Assembly (NCBI GenBank): GCA_003142435.1
Contig: PLMI01000031.1
Coordinates: forward strand, 1-7,174
Direction of reading: 5' to 3'
Origin: Coxiellaceae bacterium
Lineage (GTDB): Bacteria; Pseudomonadota; Gammaproteobacteria; UBA9339
Length of the DNA stretch: 7,174 nucleotides
The translations under genes were made by a program, and so were the position numbers. The notes beneath the pieces were generated by a model. The model did not search any database. It was not told the origin of the DNA and was given only the letters and a program-made list of their open reading frames with translations. Of this stretch, positions 1 through 5,730 are shown piece after piece; the stretch's first letter is position 1; each line of letters begins with the position of its first letter.

Positions 1-18
1 GCCCACGCGGGGCGCGAC
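1..18 (-). CRISPR. Leader-proximal end of the first type I-C CRISPR repeat (partial)
   Basis: Read on the minus strand from position 18, the bases are GTCGCGCCCCGCGTGGGC. This matches the start of the type I-C repeat family, which begins GTCGC, has a GC-rich stem-loop and usually ends GTGGATTGAAAC. GCCC (bases 6-9 of the repeat) can pair with GGGC (bases 15-18); the rest of the 3' arm would lie beyond the window. The fragment has 16 G/C of 18, in sharp contrast to the AT-rich leader beside it, and it sits downstream of cas2 where an I-C array is normally found. The terminal repeat half and all spacers are outside the window, so repetition itself is not seen and the call rests on family resemblance and position. 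Confidence 0.82.
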
Positions 19-20
19 TG

Positions 21-39
21 TCATATTGTAACAAAATGA
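21..39. repeat. Imperfect inverted repeat beside the first CRISPR repeat
   Basis: On the plus strand the sequence is TCATATTGT-A-ACAAAATGA. The two 9-base arms match at 8 of 9 positions around a single central base. It begins only 2 bases from the first repeat (positions 19-20 lie between). Such a compact dyad is more like a protein-binding site than an RNA hairpin. Its function is unknown; a leader-anchoring site for the adaptation complex or a regulator site is possible. Short AT-rich dyads also occur by chance. Confidence 0.4.
25..30 (-). promoter_or_regulatory. Possible -10 box of the array promoter
   Basis: The minus strand reads TACAAT, five of six bases matching the TATAAT consensus. 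It lies about 7 bases from the first repeat, so a start site at normal spacing would fall at about the first base of the repeat. The -35 position at 17-base spacing reads TTTTCT, a poor match to TTGACA. An alternative further upstream is TTGATG (134-139) with TTTAAT (110-115), 18 bases apart. AT-rich DNA gives many such matches, so both are tentative. Confidence 0.25.
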
Positions 40-133
40 AAATAAATAGAAAATATGGTATTTACCGCTAAAGATATAAAAAAATAGATTTCACAGGAAA
101 ACATAATTAATTAAAAAAGGAATTACTACATAA

Positions 134-146
134 CATCAACTAATTA
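134..146 (+). promoter_or_regulatory. IHF-like site in the leader
   Basis: The plus strand reads CATCAACTAATTA. It fits the IHF consensus WATCAANNNNTTR at every specified position except the first (C instead of A/T). IHF bends leaders of type I-E and I-F arrays so that Cas1-Cas2 finds the first repeat, and it is a proteobacterial protein. Here the site is about 115 bases from the repeat, farther than the main I-E site, and one match in AT-rich DNA could be chance. Confidence 0.25.
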
Positions 147-195
147 AATGTTCCGCTATCCCCAAAGGATTTAATGAGAACTGGCAATTAGCGCA

Positions 196-489
196 TTACA
201 AAATCAATGTATCATGTAAAACATCCGACACTGATTTAGCACCAACATGTTCAACTTTGCGTCTGCCTTTTTTCCCAAGAAAATAAAACCGTAAACTATC
301 TTTCTCGGGATCAAATACTTTCATCAATTCGTTTTTTAAAACAACAAATTGAGCTGTATCCACATGACATTCGAATACAGAATTTTGAACTCGCATACCA
401 TAATCTAAACATATTTTAGCAATTTTACGTAAACGTTTCTTACCGCCCTCTGAAGTAATATTTACATCGTATGTAACCAATATCAACAT
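196..489 (-). CDS. cas2: Cas2, CRISPR adaptation protein (type I-C)
   Basis: This 97-residue protein is the usual length for Cas2. It opens with the hydrophobic first beta strand MLILVTYDV, in which Asp8 is the conserved aspartate of the family, followed by a basic helix (GGKKRLRKIAKICLDYG, about 15-31) and the strand VQNSVFECHV (34-43). This is the ferredoxin-like fold of Cas2 homodimers. Cas2 bridges two Cas1 dimers in the spacer integrase; its own nuclease activity, seen in some family members, is not needed for integration in the well-studied systems. The ATG follows the cas1 stop after two bases and no strong Shine-Dalgarno is visible, so translation is probably coupled to cas1. It is the last gene before the leader. 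Confidence 0.96.
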   Translation of the reverse strand: MLILVTYDVNITSEGGKKRLRKIAKICLDYGMRVQNSVFECHVDTAQFVVLKNELMKVFDPEKDSLRFYFLGKKGRRKVEHVGAKSVSDVLHDTLIL

Positions 490-491
490 TA

Positions 492-1508
492 TTATTTTAC
501 CAAATATGGCGGATAGTATTCTGTATCACCTCGCATATGGCGTGCCAAGAGTAATGCCTGACAATGAGGTAATAATCCAAATGAAATTTTTTCCTGCAAA
601 TACGGATGAATTAATTCCTCTTGTTTACGTTCCTGATAAGCCACCAAAAGACTCTTACGAGCTTCATCTGTTAAACGAACTGCACCGCTAGCTTCAATGA
701 TGAAATCACGTAATTGCACTTGTTTGCGATTAATTAATGTTAACACAAAACGATCAGCCCATGGTGCGCGAAATTCCTCTACTAAGTCTAATGCAAAACT
801 TGCCCTGCCCGGGCGATCTTTATGCAAAAAACCTACAAAAGGATCAAGACCAACACCATATAATGCAGATATACATTCCTGAGTTATTAATGAATATACA
901 AAGGACAATAAAGCATTAACAGGATCAGTTGGCGGACGCCTAACTCGCCCATTAAATGTAAATGCACTGTCCCTCAACAATTCATTAAATACAGAAAAAT
1001 AAAAATTTGCGGCATCGCCCTCAACTCCCCTTACCTCCTCGACTGATTTAGAATTACTTACACGGTATAAACTCTTAGCCAAGTGCTCTGATACTTCACG
1101 CAACAAAGGATTTTCACCATGATTACGTATTTCGCGCAAAAGCACAGAACGGCAATTTGCAATTTTGGCCGCTATCATTAATCGAGCAATAGATAACGAT
1201 TTTATTTCATTATCAGCCCAACGATACTGCATTCGCCTCAACAAAACATTCCCGGTTTGTTTCCCCTGAATACGAGCCAAAAATTTCCCGTATTCTGTGT
1301 AAAAAGCTAATCCTATGCCCTGCTCCGCACAATACCCCATCAGGAACGGTGAAACGGATACTTGCCCAAAACAAATAATATTGCCAACGGTAAGAGCTGG
1401 AAATTGACCAATTTTATCCTCTCCTTGTTTTATTACGATAGTTTCCCGCTCTTTGTGTAAATAGCTTTCTTGACGAGTGATGTAGAGTGTGTTTAATAAC
1501 TTTTTCAT
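492..1508 (-). CDS. cas1: Cas1, CRISPR spacer integrase (type I-C)
   Basis: This 338-residue protein has the two-domain layout of Cas1: an N-terminal beta-rich dimerisation domain (about 1-95) and a C-terminal helical catalytic domain. The metal-binding residues can be placed at Glu163 in RGVEGDAANFYF, His229 in GFLHKDRPGR and Glu244 in LDLVEEFR, so the integrase site looks intact. Cas1 joins prespacer 3' ends to the leader-repeat junction and to the far end of the first repeat. The start MKKLLNTLYITRQ, followed by SYLHKE, is typical of the I-C subfamily, and the motif SVSPFLMGYCAEQGIGLAF (about 51-69) is also family-like. The gene begins 20 bases after the cas4 stop with only a weak ribosome binding site, and ends two bases before cas2. 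Confidence 0.97.
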   Translation of the reverse strand: MKKLLNTLYITRQESYLHKERETIVIKQGEDKIGQFPALTVGNIICFGQVSVSPFLMGYCAEQGIGLAFYTEYGKFLARIQGKQTGNVLLRRMQYRWADNEIKSLSIARLMIAAKIANCRSVLLREIRNHGENPLLREVSEHLAKSLYRVSNSKSVEEVRGVEGDAANFYFSVFNELLRDSAFTFNGRVRRPPTDPVNALLSFVYSLITQECISALYGVGLDPFVGFLHKDRPGRASFALDLVEEFRAPWADRFVLTLINRKQVQLRDFIIEASGAVRLTDEARKSLLVAYQERKQEELIHPYLQEKISFGLLPHCQALLLARHMRGDTEYYPPYLVK

Positions 1509-1528
1509 ACTGATTAGTGTCTGGTAAT

Positions 1529-2158
1529 TTATTCACTTGTGTTTGTAAATAGCTCTGAAATATATTTAGAGGTATTATCTGTATCAAATGTGTGAGGTTG
1601 ACACAACTCGGTCAATGAACAAGCACGGCAATGCGATTTATCAAGGATAGGCTTCGGTGTCTTACCGTTTTCCATCAAAATATGCGCGTTTTTTATCACA
1701 TCTTCTGTAATAGATCGTAATTTATTATCAATAATAACAGGTTCGCGCCGCCGCACTTCCCAATACCAAATAGCGCCTTCTGTTACCTTCGTATCGCGCA
1801 TTTCCTCGATACAAAAAGCTTGAGCACATACTTGAACTTTATCCCAATCTTCGGTCTTAGGTTTTCCGCGTTTATATTCAACAGGGAAGTAGCGTGTTTC
1901 ACCATTATTTTTTTCAATCTCGAGTAAATCCATTTTGCCCTGAATTTTATACTGATGTGAAATTAACAACACACTGCGCTCATATCGCAAACTGCCACGC
2001 TGTTCTGCCTCACAAGAATCGACGCGCTCATGCAGCAAACGCCCTTCCGCTGTGAAATAATTTTCTTCCCATGCTTGTTCGATGTGAATTAAAGCAAATT
2101 GACGTGGGCAGAAGGCAAAGTGTTGGAGAGCAGAAATAGCTATAAAGTTGTCTTCCAC
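1529..2158 (-). CDS. cas4: Cas4, RecB-family prespacer-processing nuclease
   Basis: This 209-residue protein is a Cas4 of the type I-C kind. It has the four cysteines that bind a 4Fe-4S cluster (Cys17, then Cys177, Cys180 and Cys186) and the RecB nuclease residues between them: His43 in GRLLHERVD, Asp77 in QGKMDLLE, Glu94-Tyr95-Lys96 in FPVEYKRGKP, and the Gln motif around 109-113 (VQVCAQA). Cas4 works with Cas1-Cas2 to trim prespacers and to select and orient them by the PAM. The start codon is GTG, two bases after the cas7 stop; it was chosen because the protein then begins just before the conserved QHFAFCPRQFALIHIE block. No strong Shine-Dalgarno is seen, so coupling to cas7 is likely. The tail after residue 190 is polar and not conserved in any motif I recognise. 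Confidence 0.96.
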   Translation of the reverse strand: MEDNFIAISALQHFAFCPRQFALIHIEQAWEENYFTAEGRLLHERVDSCEAEQRGSLRYERSVLLISHQYKIQGKMDLLEIEKNNGETRYFPVEYKRGKPKTEDWDKVQVCAQAFCIEEMRDTKVTEGAIWYWEVRRREPVIIDNKLRSITEDVIKNAHILMENGKTPKPILDKSHCRACSLTELCQPHTFDTDNTSKYISELFTNTSE

Positions 2159-2160
2159 TG

Positions 2161-2994
2161 TTAGAAACCATCAATTTCTTCTGGTATTAAACCATCAAGG
2201 TTAATAAGATCATAGCTACCATCTGGATTAACAGTCAAAGAACCATGCACTTTGGCGGAAGAATATTGGCCAGATTTTGAGTTATGCCTCCACCAAATAA
2301 TTTTTTCGATTTTCATTGATCCCTCGGGACGTGCAGATGAAGCATCTCCTTCAAATAATGTTGGTAAAATAGATTTAATAACTGCAGCATCTTCACCGCT
2401 AAAACCCGTACGCTCTGCTAGCTGTGGATTCATGGCGCCATAAGTAACATAAATAGCTTTATCAACGCGATGTTTCATGCCCATGGTATCCGAACCCTTT
2501 TTACTACCATCACCTTCACTATTAACGCTTTTTGTGATTTGCGTACTAACTATACTAACAGGCTCAACACTAAAAGCAGATTGAATTGTTACGGGACCAC
2601 GAACAGCTAATGACACTCCATCAGAATCCTCACTTTTACCAAATGCAAACACTTGCCCAAAAGCCCTAACATCAAACCATTTTTCACAAGCAAATTTTGC
2701 CGCTTCATCTTTACTTGTTTTCTTGGGATTGAAAGTATCTTTTCCTAAAACCTCTTCAGCCCTATTTTTCAGGCTTGTCATACCGTCCATTTTCCTTTCA
2801 TCTGACTGCACAAAAATATTATGTTTGGCATCTTGCAATCGATCTCGGATCTTCCTCTTTAAGCAAACATCGCTGACCTCCCCAATATTCTCATAATTAG
2901 TTCTCGGACGGTTTCCGTTTAATGGATCACCATTAGGATTCGCGTTTTTGACGCTAAAAATAACTGCAAAATCGATTTTATTTGTTAAACTCAT
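2161..2994 (-). CDS. cas7c: Cas7c (Csd2), Cascade backbone subunit
   Basis: This 277-residue protein forms the crRNA-binding filament of the type I-C Cascade, with several copies per complex. Family motifs are visible: NANPNGDPLNGNRPRT (about 17-32), DVRAFGQVFAFG (108-119), GPVTIQSAFS (133-142), TQITKSVN (151-158) and HRVDKAIYVTYG (175-186). The start is set at 2994 rather than at an in-frame ATG at 3021 for two reasons: AGGAGG lies 6 bases upstream of 2994, and MSLTNKIDF is the usual N-terminus of the family. This start falls one base after the cas8c stop; the 3021 start would overlap cas8c and add nine residues. Cas4 follows after two bases. Length and motifs indicate an intact gene. Confidence 0.96.
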   Translation of the reverse strand: MSLTNKIDFAVIFSVKNANPNGDPLNGNRPRTNYENIGEVSDVCLKRKIRDRLQDAKHNIFVQSDERKMDGMTSLKNRAEEVLGKDTFNPKKTSKDEAAKFACEKWFDVRAFGQVFAFGKSEDSDGVSLAVRGPVTIQSAFSVEPVSIVSTQITKSVNSEGDGSKKGSDTMGMKHRVDKAIYVTYGAMNPQLAERTGFSGEDAAVIKSILPTLFEGDASSARPEGSMKIEKIIWWRHNSKSGQYSSAKVHGSLTVNPDGSYDLINLDGLIPEEIDGF

Positions 2995-2995
2995 A

Positions 2996-3427
2996 TCAAA
3001 CCTCCTCTTGGTTAATTTCACTATTTGCTACTGAATCTGATTTTATGGCTACTTTATCTGCTTTAGATTTTGTGTCATAATCTTTTTGACAATAGTACCC
3101 AAGCAAATATTCTCCAGTTAAACATTTGTCATCCAAAAATGATTCTTGATCGAATAAGGCGCATATTTGTTGAATCTCTTTTTCCCAATATTGCAATAAA
3201 CCTGCATTCTTTGAAACTCTTAAACGATCTCTATAAGGTCTTAAACTTTCATCTATATTTTTCCACGTGGTAAACGGTCGCGATGAAAACCTTTGCATCA
3301 ATCGTTCAGCATTGGTGATTCTATTTTCACTCGCATTTTTTAATGCATATTCTTCAATATTTTCTGCAACAGCTAAAAGTCTGCCATATAAATAATCTCT
3401 ACTGTTACGTTTTCTATCTAAACTCAT
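2996..3427 (-). CDS. cas11c: Cas11c, small Cascade subunit translated from within cas8c
   Basis: In type I-C systems the small subunit is not a separate gene but is translated from an internal start in cas8c, as established for Desulfovibrio vulgaris. Here the in-frame ATG at 3427 (Met531 of Cas8c) is preceded by GGAGG at 3441-3437 with a 9-base spacer, one of the best ribosome binding sites in the window. The product would have 143 residues, starting MSLDRKRNSRDYLYGRL, mostly helical, ending with the same tail as Cas8c. The site is encoded by the Arg526-Arg527 codons CGG AGG, while nearby arginines use AGA or CGT, which suggests selection for the ribosome site. Cas11 lines the belly of Cascade and contacts the non-target strand. 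The known family protein is somewhat shorter (about 120-130 residues); the extra length is the C-terminal tail. Confidence 0.85.
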   Translation of the reverse strand: MSLDRKRNSRDYLYGRLLAVAENIEEYALKNASENRITNAERLMQRFSSRPFTTWKNIDESLRPYRDRLRVSKNAGLLQYWEKEIQQICALFDQESFLDDKCLTGEYLLGYYCQKDYDTKSKADKVAIKSDSVANSEINQEEV

Positions 3428-5017
3428 TTGGTAATTCCTCCGTTCATTAATATTTGGATTTCTACTTGAATGATAACCCTTGTACAAAGCACACGCGATA
3501 TTTATATCTCTGCGCCAACGCCATTTTTCCTTTTCATAAGCATTTGGGTTACTTGCTCTTTGGACACATGCATTAACCAAATCTTTAGGAAAAGGTGTTC
3601 TATCTATGATACAGGGAAGCAACCTTTCCACAGTCTTTTTTTTCAAACTATCTGTTACATCTTTACCATAAGCAGCTTCTGCAATAACTTTTGGAGCAGG
3701 AGAACCTATTGCGGAAATATGTTTATATTTTGTTTTTTTTCCTTCAGTTTTGGTAATTTTTTTATTGTATATTTGAACCCAAGCAAATTCTGTATGCCAT
3801 GATTCAAGACGCTCAAAAAACTCCTTTGCATTTGATTCTCGGTAATAAGTGATACTCATGCGCCCTGGCGTAGCTGAATCAAGCCCCATAACGATAATTT
3901 TTTCAATATCGTCTAATTGGGCACGATATCCTGCTATTTTTTTCTTGAGTCTTTCAGCAAACTGTTGTCCCAAATTACTACCATAATCAATTGCAGTACT
4001 TTCTTCTTTATCAACCTCCACAATCTCATCAAGCTCATCTATACCATTAAACCACTCAGATGATTGTAATGGCGAGGGAATGCTTACACCAGAAACCGCC
4101 CACGCAACAACAACTTGATTAGCGTTGCGATAACCTTGACGTGAAATTAACCAACGCAAAGCACTATGTGCTTTCTGAGTAACAGAAAAACTCATCCCAC
4201 AAGCTTGTGCATCATTAATAAATCTACCGCGGTATGTATATCCATTTTTATCATTGGAAGAAATAAGCTTTGCTTTATCACCTGTATTGCATAGCTTAGC
4301 TGGATGATTTGTTGCCAGTAGTACTCTTTCTCCGCTTACGAAACATAATCCCTCTACCCCGCCAGAAGATGCATCAAACAATATCCAGCTTTCTTGCAAT
4401 CCAGTGTCCTCCCATGTATTTGAACTTGACTGCATATCTCTGTCAACTTCCACTGTCCAACAGACCAAAGCATCTCCTTGCTCTATCTTTCCTTTGCTCT
4501 TTGGTAAAATTTTAAATATCGATGGCGTCGACTCCCCCTCTACAACCTCACGATTCCACTCACTAAGTAACTTATTGTTTTCATCAATAAAAATAATTTT
4601 TGCTCGTATTAAATCTTCGATTACGCATCCCTTCTTTATGTACTTATAAACGGCTCTAATTTTGGGATGAGAATGTGAAGACTCGCACCATCTAAACAAT
4701 TGCGCCTCATAACTATCAAAATAAGATTTTTTTGCTCCTCCAAACTGTATATAATCTTTTGCTACATATTGCAATTTGTCTGCTAAGGGATGTGGTGCAT
4801 CACCACTAGTTCTACCTGCCGACTGCTCAGTTGCTGGTAACATAATTTTCTCTTTAAGCAATACTTTTGCACGTCTAAAATTACCTTCTCCATCAATAAC
4901 AATATTAATATGGGCATTCTGCAGCGTGTGACTTACAGGCACCAATTTATCGCCATCCGGTAAATTAAGTTTCAATGCATTCTCATAAGTCTCATACAAT
5001 TTTGCCACCCAGCTCAT
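2996..5017 (-). CDS. cas8c: Cas8c (Csd1), Cascade large subunit
   Basis: This 673-residue protein is the Cas8c/Csd1 large subunit, which recognises the PAM and helps open target DNA. It is identified by its place between cas5c and cas7c and by family-like segments: MSWVAKLYETYENAL at the N-terminus, FSVTQKAHSALRWLISRQGY (277-296), VVAWAVSG (303-310), VMGLDSATPGRMSITYYRE (376-394) and YLYGRLLAVAENIEEYAL (542-559). It is longer than I would expect (near 600); part of the excess is a polar tail after about residue 647. The ATG overlaps the cas5c stop as ATGA, with GAGGAAGAG upstream. The last codons before the stop (Glu-Glu-Val) also form the cas7c Shine-Dalgarno. The C-terminal 143 residues double as Cas11c. 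Confidence 0.95.
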   Translation of the reverse strand: MSWVAKLYETYENALKLNLPDGDKLVPVSHTLQNAHINIVIDGEGNFRRAKVLLKEKIMLPATEQSAGRTSGDAPHPLADKLQYVAKDYIQFGGAKKSYFDSYEAQLFRWCESSHSHPKIRAVYKYIKKGCVIEDLIRAKIIFIDENNKLLSEWNREVVEGESTPSIFKILPKSKGKIEQGDALVCWTVEVDRDMQSSSNTWEDTGLQESWILFDASSGGVEGLCFVSGERVLLATNHPAKLCNTGDKAKLISSNDKNGYTYRGRFINDAQACGMSFSVTQKAHSALRWLISRQGYRNANQVVVAWAVSGVSIPSPLQSSEWFNGIDELDEIVEVDKEESTAIDYGSNLGQQFAERLKKKIAGYRAQLDDIEKIIVMGLDSATPGRMSITYYRESNAKEFFERLESWHTEFAWVQIYNKKITKTEGKKTKYKHISAIGSPAPKVIAEAAYGKDVTDSLKKKTVERLLPCIIDRTPFPKDLVNACVQRASNPNAYEKEKWRWRRDINIACALYKGYHSSRNPNINERRNYQMSLDRKRNSRDYLYGRLLAVAENIEEYALKNASENRITNAERLMQRFSSRPFTTWKNIDESLRPYRDRLRVSKNAGLLQYWEKEIQQICALFDQESFLDDKCLTGEYLLGYYCQKDYDTKSKADKVAIKSDSVANSEINQEEV
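3001..3006 (-). promoter_or_regulatory. Ribosome binding site deciding the cas7c start
   Basis: The minus strand reads AGGAGG, a full Shine-Dalgarno match, 6 bases before the ATG at 2994. It lies in the last codons of cas8c (Glu-Glu-Val-stop). It is 15 bases or more downstream of the alternative ATG at 3021, so it cannot serve that start. Cas7 is the most abundant subunit of Cascade, and a strong site here fits that need. Confidence 0.85.
3437..3441 (-). promoter_or_regulatory. Internal ribosome binding site for cas11c
   Basis: The minus strand reads GGAGG inside the cas8c reading frame, followed by AATTACCAA and then the in-frame ATG at 3427. The strength, the spacing and the unusual CGG-AGG arginine pair that creates it support a real internal translation start. 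Confidence 0.8.
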
Positions 5018-5721
5018 AAAAGCTCTTCCTCTCGATTAACGGACAATAAATTTTTATCTTCGGTAAAATTTTTGGCGGTCATGCCCCTAATAAATCTTCG
5101 TGTGGTACAGTTATTAGGTCTCGGAAATTCGAGTATTCCTTTTTTCATAATAGCATTCCAAAAATTACTTCTAAATTCATTAACTCCTATTTCATCAGGA
5201 TAATCAAAGCTATGAAACATCAAACCAAAACTTAATTCATCAATTTCATCATAAGCACCTTTTCCATCACCAAACACACAAGGCTCTACGTAGCCTTGAC
5301 AGTCACGAGTTCCTAAAAATATATCCAGTCGTCCGCCTTTTTCTAAAACACGATTCAATATATTAAAATGTTTCCCCGAGATGCGATCATTTGCAAGTTC
5401 CGACCGATGTCCATTCCATTCAAAATGTGCCTCAACTTGATATTCAACATCCCGTAAAAACGTATATATGGCCAAATCATTTCCACCATTAAATTTCAAA
5501 GGTTTTGTTCCCTTAGTTTGTGTTCGCAATGGTTTAATTACACGCAATCTATCAATATACCAAATGATTGTAGGCTTCCAATAAATTGATTTCAATACTC
5601 CCTTGATTGCTTCATAAGTAGGAACGTGATAACTGCATTTTTCACCGCCAAGCTTTGTAATGGGATCGGTAAACAAAGCATATTTTCCCCATAATTTAAA
5701 ACTAACACTATTTTTCATCAT
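5014..5721 (-). CDS. cas5c: Cas5c (Cas5d), crRNA-processing endoribonuclease and Cascade subunit
   Basis: This protein of 235 residues (234 if the second Met is used) is the catalytic Cas5 of type I-C, which replaces Cas6: it cuts pre-crRNA at the base of the repeat hairpin and then holds the 5' handle. The residues known from Bacillus halodurans Cas5d, Tyr46, Lys116 and His117, correspond to Tyr47 in SIYWKP and Lys117-His118 in ISGKHFN here, an offset of one that favours the second ATG at 5718. Other family blocks are WGKYALFTDPITKLGGEKCS (11-30), VPTYEAIKGVL (33-43) and RDCQGYVEPCVFG (139-151). AAGGGG lies 5 bases before the first ATG and 8 before the second, so either start could work. It follows cas3 by 9 bases and overlaps cas8c by 4. 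Confidence 0.96.
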   Translation of the reverse strand: MMKNSVSFKLWGKYALFTDPITKLGGEKCSYHVPTYEAIKGVLKSIYWKPTIIWYIDRLRVIKPLRTQTKGTKPLKFNGGNDLAIYTFLRDVEYQVEAHFEWNGHRSELANDRISGKHFNILNRVLEKGGRLDIFLGTRDCQGYVEPCVFGDGKGAYDEIDELSFGLMFHSFDYPDEIGVNEFRSNFWNAIMKKGILEFPRPNNCTTRRFIRGMTAKNFTEDKNLLSVNREEELL

Positions 5722-5730
5722 TTTAACCCC

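Larger units (their letters stand above)
19..195 (-). promoter_or_regulatory. CRISPR leader, AT-rich, between cas2 and the array
   Basis: This 177-base non-coding stretch lies between the cas2 stop codon and the first repeat. It is very AT-rich, with several A/T runs such as those at 69-87 and 104-118. Type I leaders carry the array promoter and the sequences that guide Cas1-Cas2 to the first repeat. Visible candidate elements are an imperfect inverted repeat at 21-39, a TACAAT box at 25-30 inside it, and an IHF-like site at 134-146. No Rho-independent terminator is seen after cas2, so transcription of the cas operon may run on into the array. Confidence 0.75.

Noticed and set aside
143..175. 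Inverted repeat ATTAAAT / ATTTAAT after cas2 as a terminator
   Set aside because: The 7-base arms are all A/T, the loop is 19 bases, and no T run follows on the minus strand, so it does not fit a Rho-independent terminator.
506..919. Three short plus-strand open frames opposite cas1
   Set aside because: They lie antisense to a well-supported cas1, overlap each other, have no recognisable domain or ribosome site, and look like chance frames.
1034..1038. GGAGG inside cas1 as an internal ribosome site
   Set aside because: The next ATG is 18 bases away, out of frame, and leads to a very short open frame. The bases encode Glu-Glu-Val before the conserved RGVEGD motif.
2252..2443. Plus-strand open frame opposite cas7c
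   Set aside because: It is the shadow of a conserved gene and its translation resembles no family I know.
2995..3021. A cas7c start at 3021 that would add nine residues
   Set aside because: It has no good ribosome site, overlaps cas8c, and the AGGAGG plus the family N-terminus point to 2994.
4015..4019. GGAGG inside cas8c as another internal ribosome site
   Set aside because: No in-frame ATG or GTG follows at a usable distance; a TTG directly adjoins it. It is most likely just the Glu-Val codons.
3070..4649. Plus-strand open frames opposite cas8c, including one of 110 residues rich in Phe, Ile and Cys
   Set aside because: The apparent hydrophobic character comes from reading Lys and Glu codons of cas8c in reverse. 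No ribosome site or domain supports them.
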